Source: Gracilibacillus sp. YIM 98692 (lineage in GTDB: Bacteria > Bacillota > Bacilli > Bacillales > Amphibacillaceae). From it: a stretch of 64,000 bases of DNA. A program made the translations under genes and the position numbers. A model generated the notes under the pieces. It had not been told where the DNA came from. It ran no database searches and was given only the letters and a program-made list of their open reading frames with translations. Shown piece after piece: positions 63,399 to 64,000 of the stretch (positions are counted from its first letter, which is position 1; each line of letters begins with the position of its first letter). Where the stretch lies: NCBI RefSeq assembly GCF_010993965.1, contig NZ_WIXM01000009.1, positions 1-64,000 of the forward strand, read 5' to 3'.

Positions 63399-64000
63399 AT
63401 GAAAAAAATACCATCTATTGATTGCCGTCATTTTATTAATGGTAAATACGTTGACTCAAATGACAAAAGAACTTTTGAAAATATTAACCCAGCAACTGAA
63501 GAGGTATTAGGTACTGTTGCAGAAGGTGGAAAGACGGAAGTAGACTATGCTGTTGCAGCTGCCAAAAGAGCATTAGCTGGGCCTTGGAAAAATACAACCT
63601 TAGTTGAACGCTCCAAGATGCTACGCAATATCGGTGATCTTATATTAGAGAGACAAGAGGAGCTTGTACACTTGGAATCGTATGATACGGGCAAACCATT
63701 TTGGCTTGCGAACTCTATAGATATTCCTCGTGCTGCTTATAACTTTCATTTTTTTGCCGATTATATTACGTCTGTTGGCCAAGAAGCTTATCAGCAGAAT
63801 CAACAGGCGCTTCACTATACCCATCGCAAGCCAGTAGGGGTTGTCGGCTTAATCAAACCTTGGAATTTACCTTTATTGTTACTAACTTGGAAGCTAGCCC
63901 CTTGTATTGGTATGGGGAATGCTGCTGTAGTAAAACCGGCTGAATGGACACCGATGACAGCAACTGTCTTAATGGAAATTATTAAAGACGCTGGGGTCCC
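63399..64000 (+). CDS. Aldehyde dehydrogenase, N-terminal part (runs off the window)
   Basis: The first 200 codons of an NAD(P)-dependent aldehyde dehydrogenase. INGKYVDSNDKRTFENINPA opens the protein; PVGVVGLIKPWNLPLLLLTW and VVKPAEWTPMTA carry the cofactor-binding motif and Lys. The catalytic Cys and Glu lie beyond the window. The closest type by eye is 2-hydroxymuconic (or 2-aminomuconic) semialdehyde dehydrogenase, which would follow extradiol cleavage. GAAGGAG precedes ATG 63399. Confidence 0.9.
   Translation, partial: MKKIPSIDCRHFINGKYVDSNDKRTFENINPATEEVLGTVAEGGKTEVDYAVAAAKRALAGPWKNTTLVERSKMLRNIGDLILERQEELVHLESYDTGKPFWLANSIDIPRAAYNFHFFADYITSVGQEAYQQNQQALHYTHRKPVGVVGLIKPWNLPLLLLTWKLAPCIGMGNAAVVKPAEWTPMTATVLMEIIKDAGV

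Noticed and set aside
1-64000. CRISPR arrays, tRNA/rRNA genes, insertion sequences, phage structural genes
   Set aside because: No regularly spaced repeats, cloverleaf patterns, transposase motifs or phage morphogenesis genes were found on reading both strands.

Overview
The window comes from a low-GC Gram-positive bacterium of the Bacillaceae type: strong AGGAGG-like ribosome sites, frequent TTG/GTG starts, lipobox lipoproteins, CcpA-type cre boxes, YesMN-like two-component genes, an MsmX-dependent type of sugar ABC transporter and S-layer-homology domains. Genus cannot be fixed from the sequence. No rRNA, tRNA, CRISPR array or complete insertion sequence was seen.

Region 1 (about 1-17.9 kb) is an accessory island. 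It opens with small unrelated single-gene units (lipoprotein, GNAT, NUDIX, NIPSNAP, alpha/beta hydrolase, several unknowns). Most plus-strand units are followed by copies of one short element with core CTAACGGGTGGC, sometimes with a GGCGAAT/ATTCGCC hairpin, so the layout resembles a gene-cassette array. A tyrosine recombinase gene with one in-frame stop lies inside it. The island also carries two candidate defence loci: a DprA-like plus phosphoribosyltransferase pair (1.5-3.5 kb), and a zinc-ribbon/VSR-like nuclease gene followed by an OLD-type ATPase-TOPRIM gene (12-15.4 kb). Two staphylococcal-nuclease-fold genes, one intact and one wrecked, and a repeated 270-bp block end the island.

Region 2 (18-45.5 kb) is a plant-glycan/glycoside locus: sugar isomerase, Gfo/Idh dehydrogenases (one preceded by two truncated tandem copies), a broken GH43 beta-xylosidase, a YesM/YesN-like two-component system with a YesL-like protein, an AraC regulator divergent from a GH35-type enzyme, a sugar ABC transporter without its own ATPase, then GH106-like, GH3 and GH140-like (apiosidase-type) enzymes and an MFS exporter. 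It ends with an unusual AraC-GH39 fusion regulator whose GH39 domain has Lys in place of the acid/base Glu.

Region 3 (45.8-51.7 kb) is a compact operon resembling C-glycoside deglycosidase systems (Gfo/Idh oxidase, DgpB/CarB-like small subunit, DgpC/CarC-like TIM-barrel subunit, an extra epimerase) with a ROK sugar kinase and a second AraC regulator. Region 4 (51.9-64 kb) is an aromatic-catabolism cluster: FAH-fold enzyme, extradiol dioxygenase, C-C-hydrolase-like alpha/beta hydrolase, FAD monooxygenase, cyclase-family hydrolase, CoA transferase A/B, thiolase, a frameshifted MFS transporter, a decarboxylase-type amidohydrolase, an IclR regulator and the start of an aldehyde dehydrogenase.

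Read together, regions 2-4 suggest removal of O-linked sugars from plant phenolic glycosides, cleavage of a C-glycosyl bond through a 3-keto sugar, and ring cleavage of the aromatic part to acetyl-CoA. That reading is inference. About a dozen genes in the window are broken (in-frame stops, frameshifts, truncations), so parts of the locus are decaying or the assembly contains errors.
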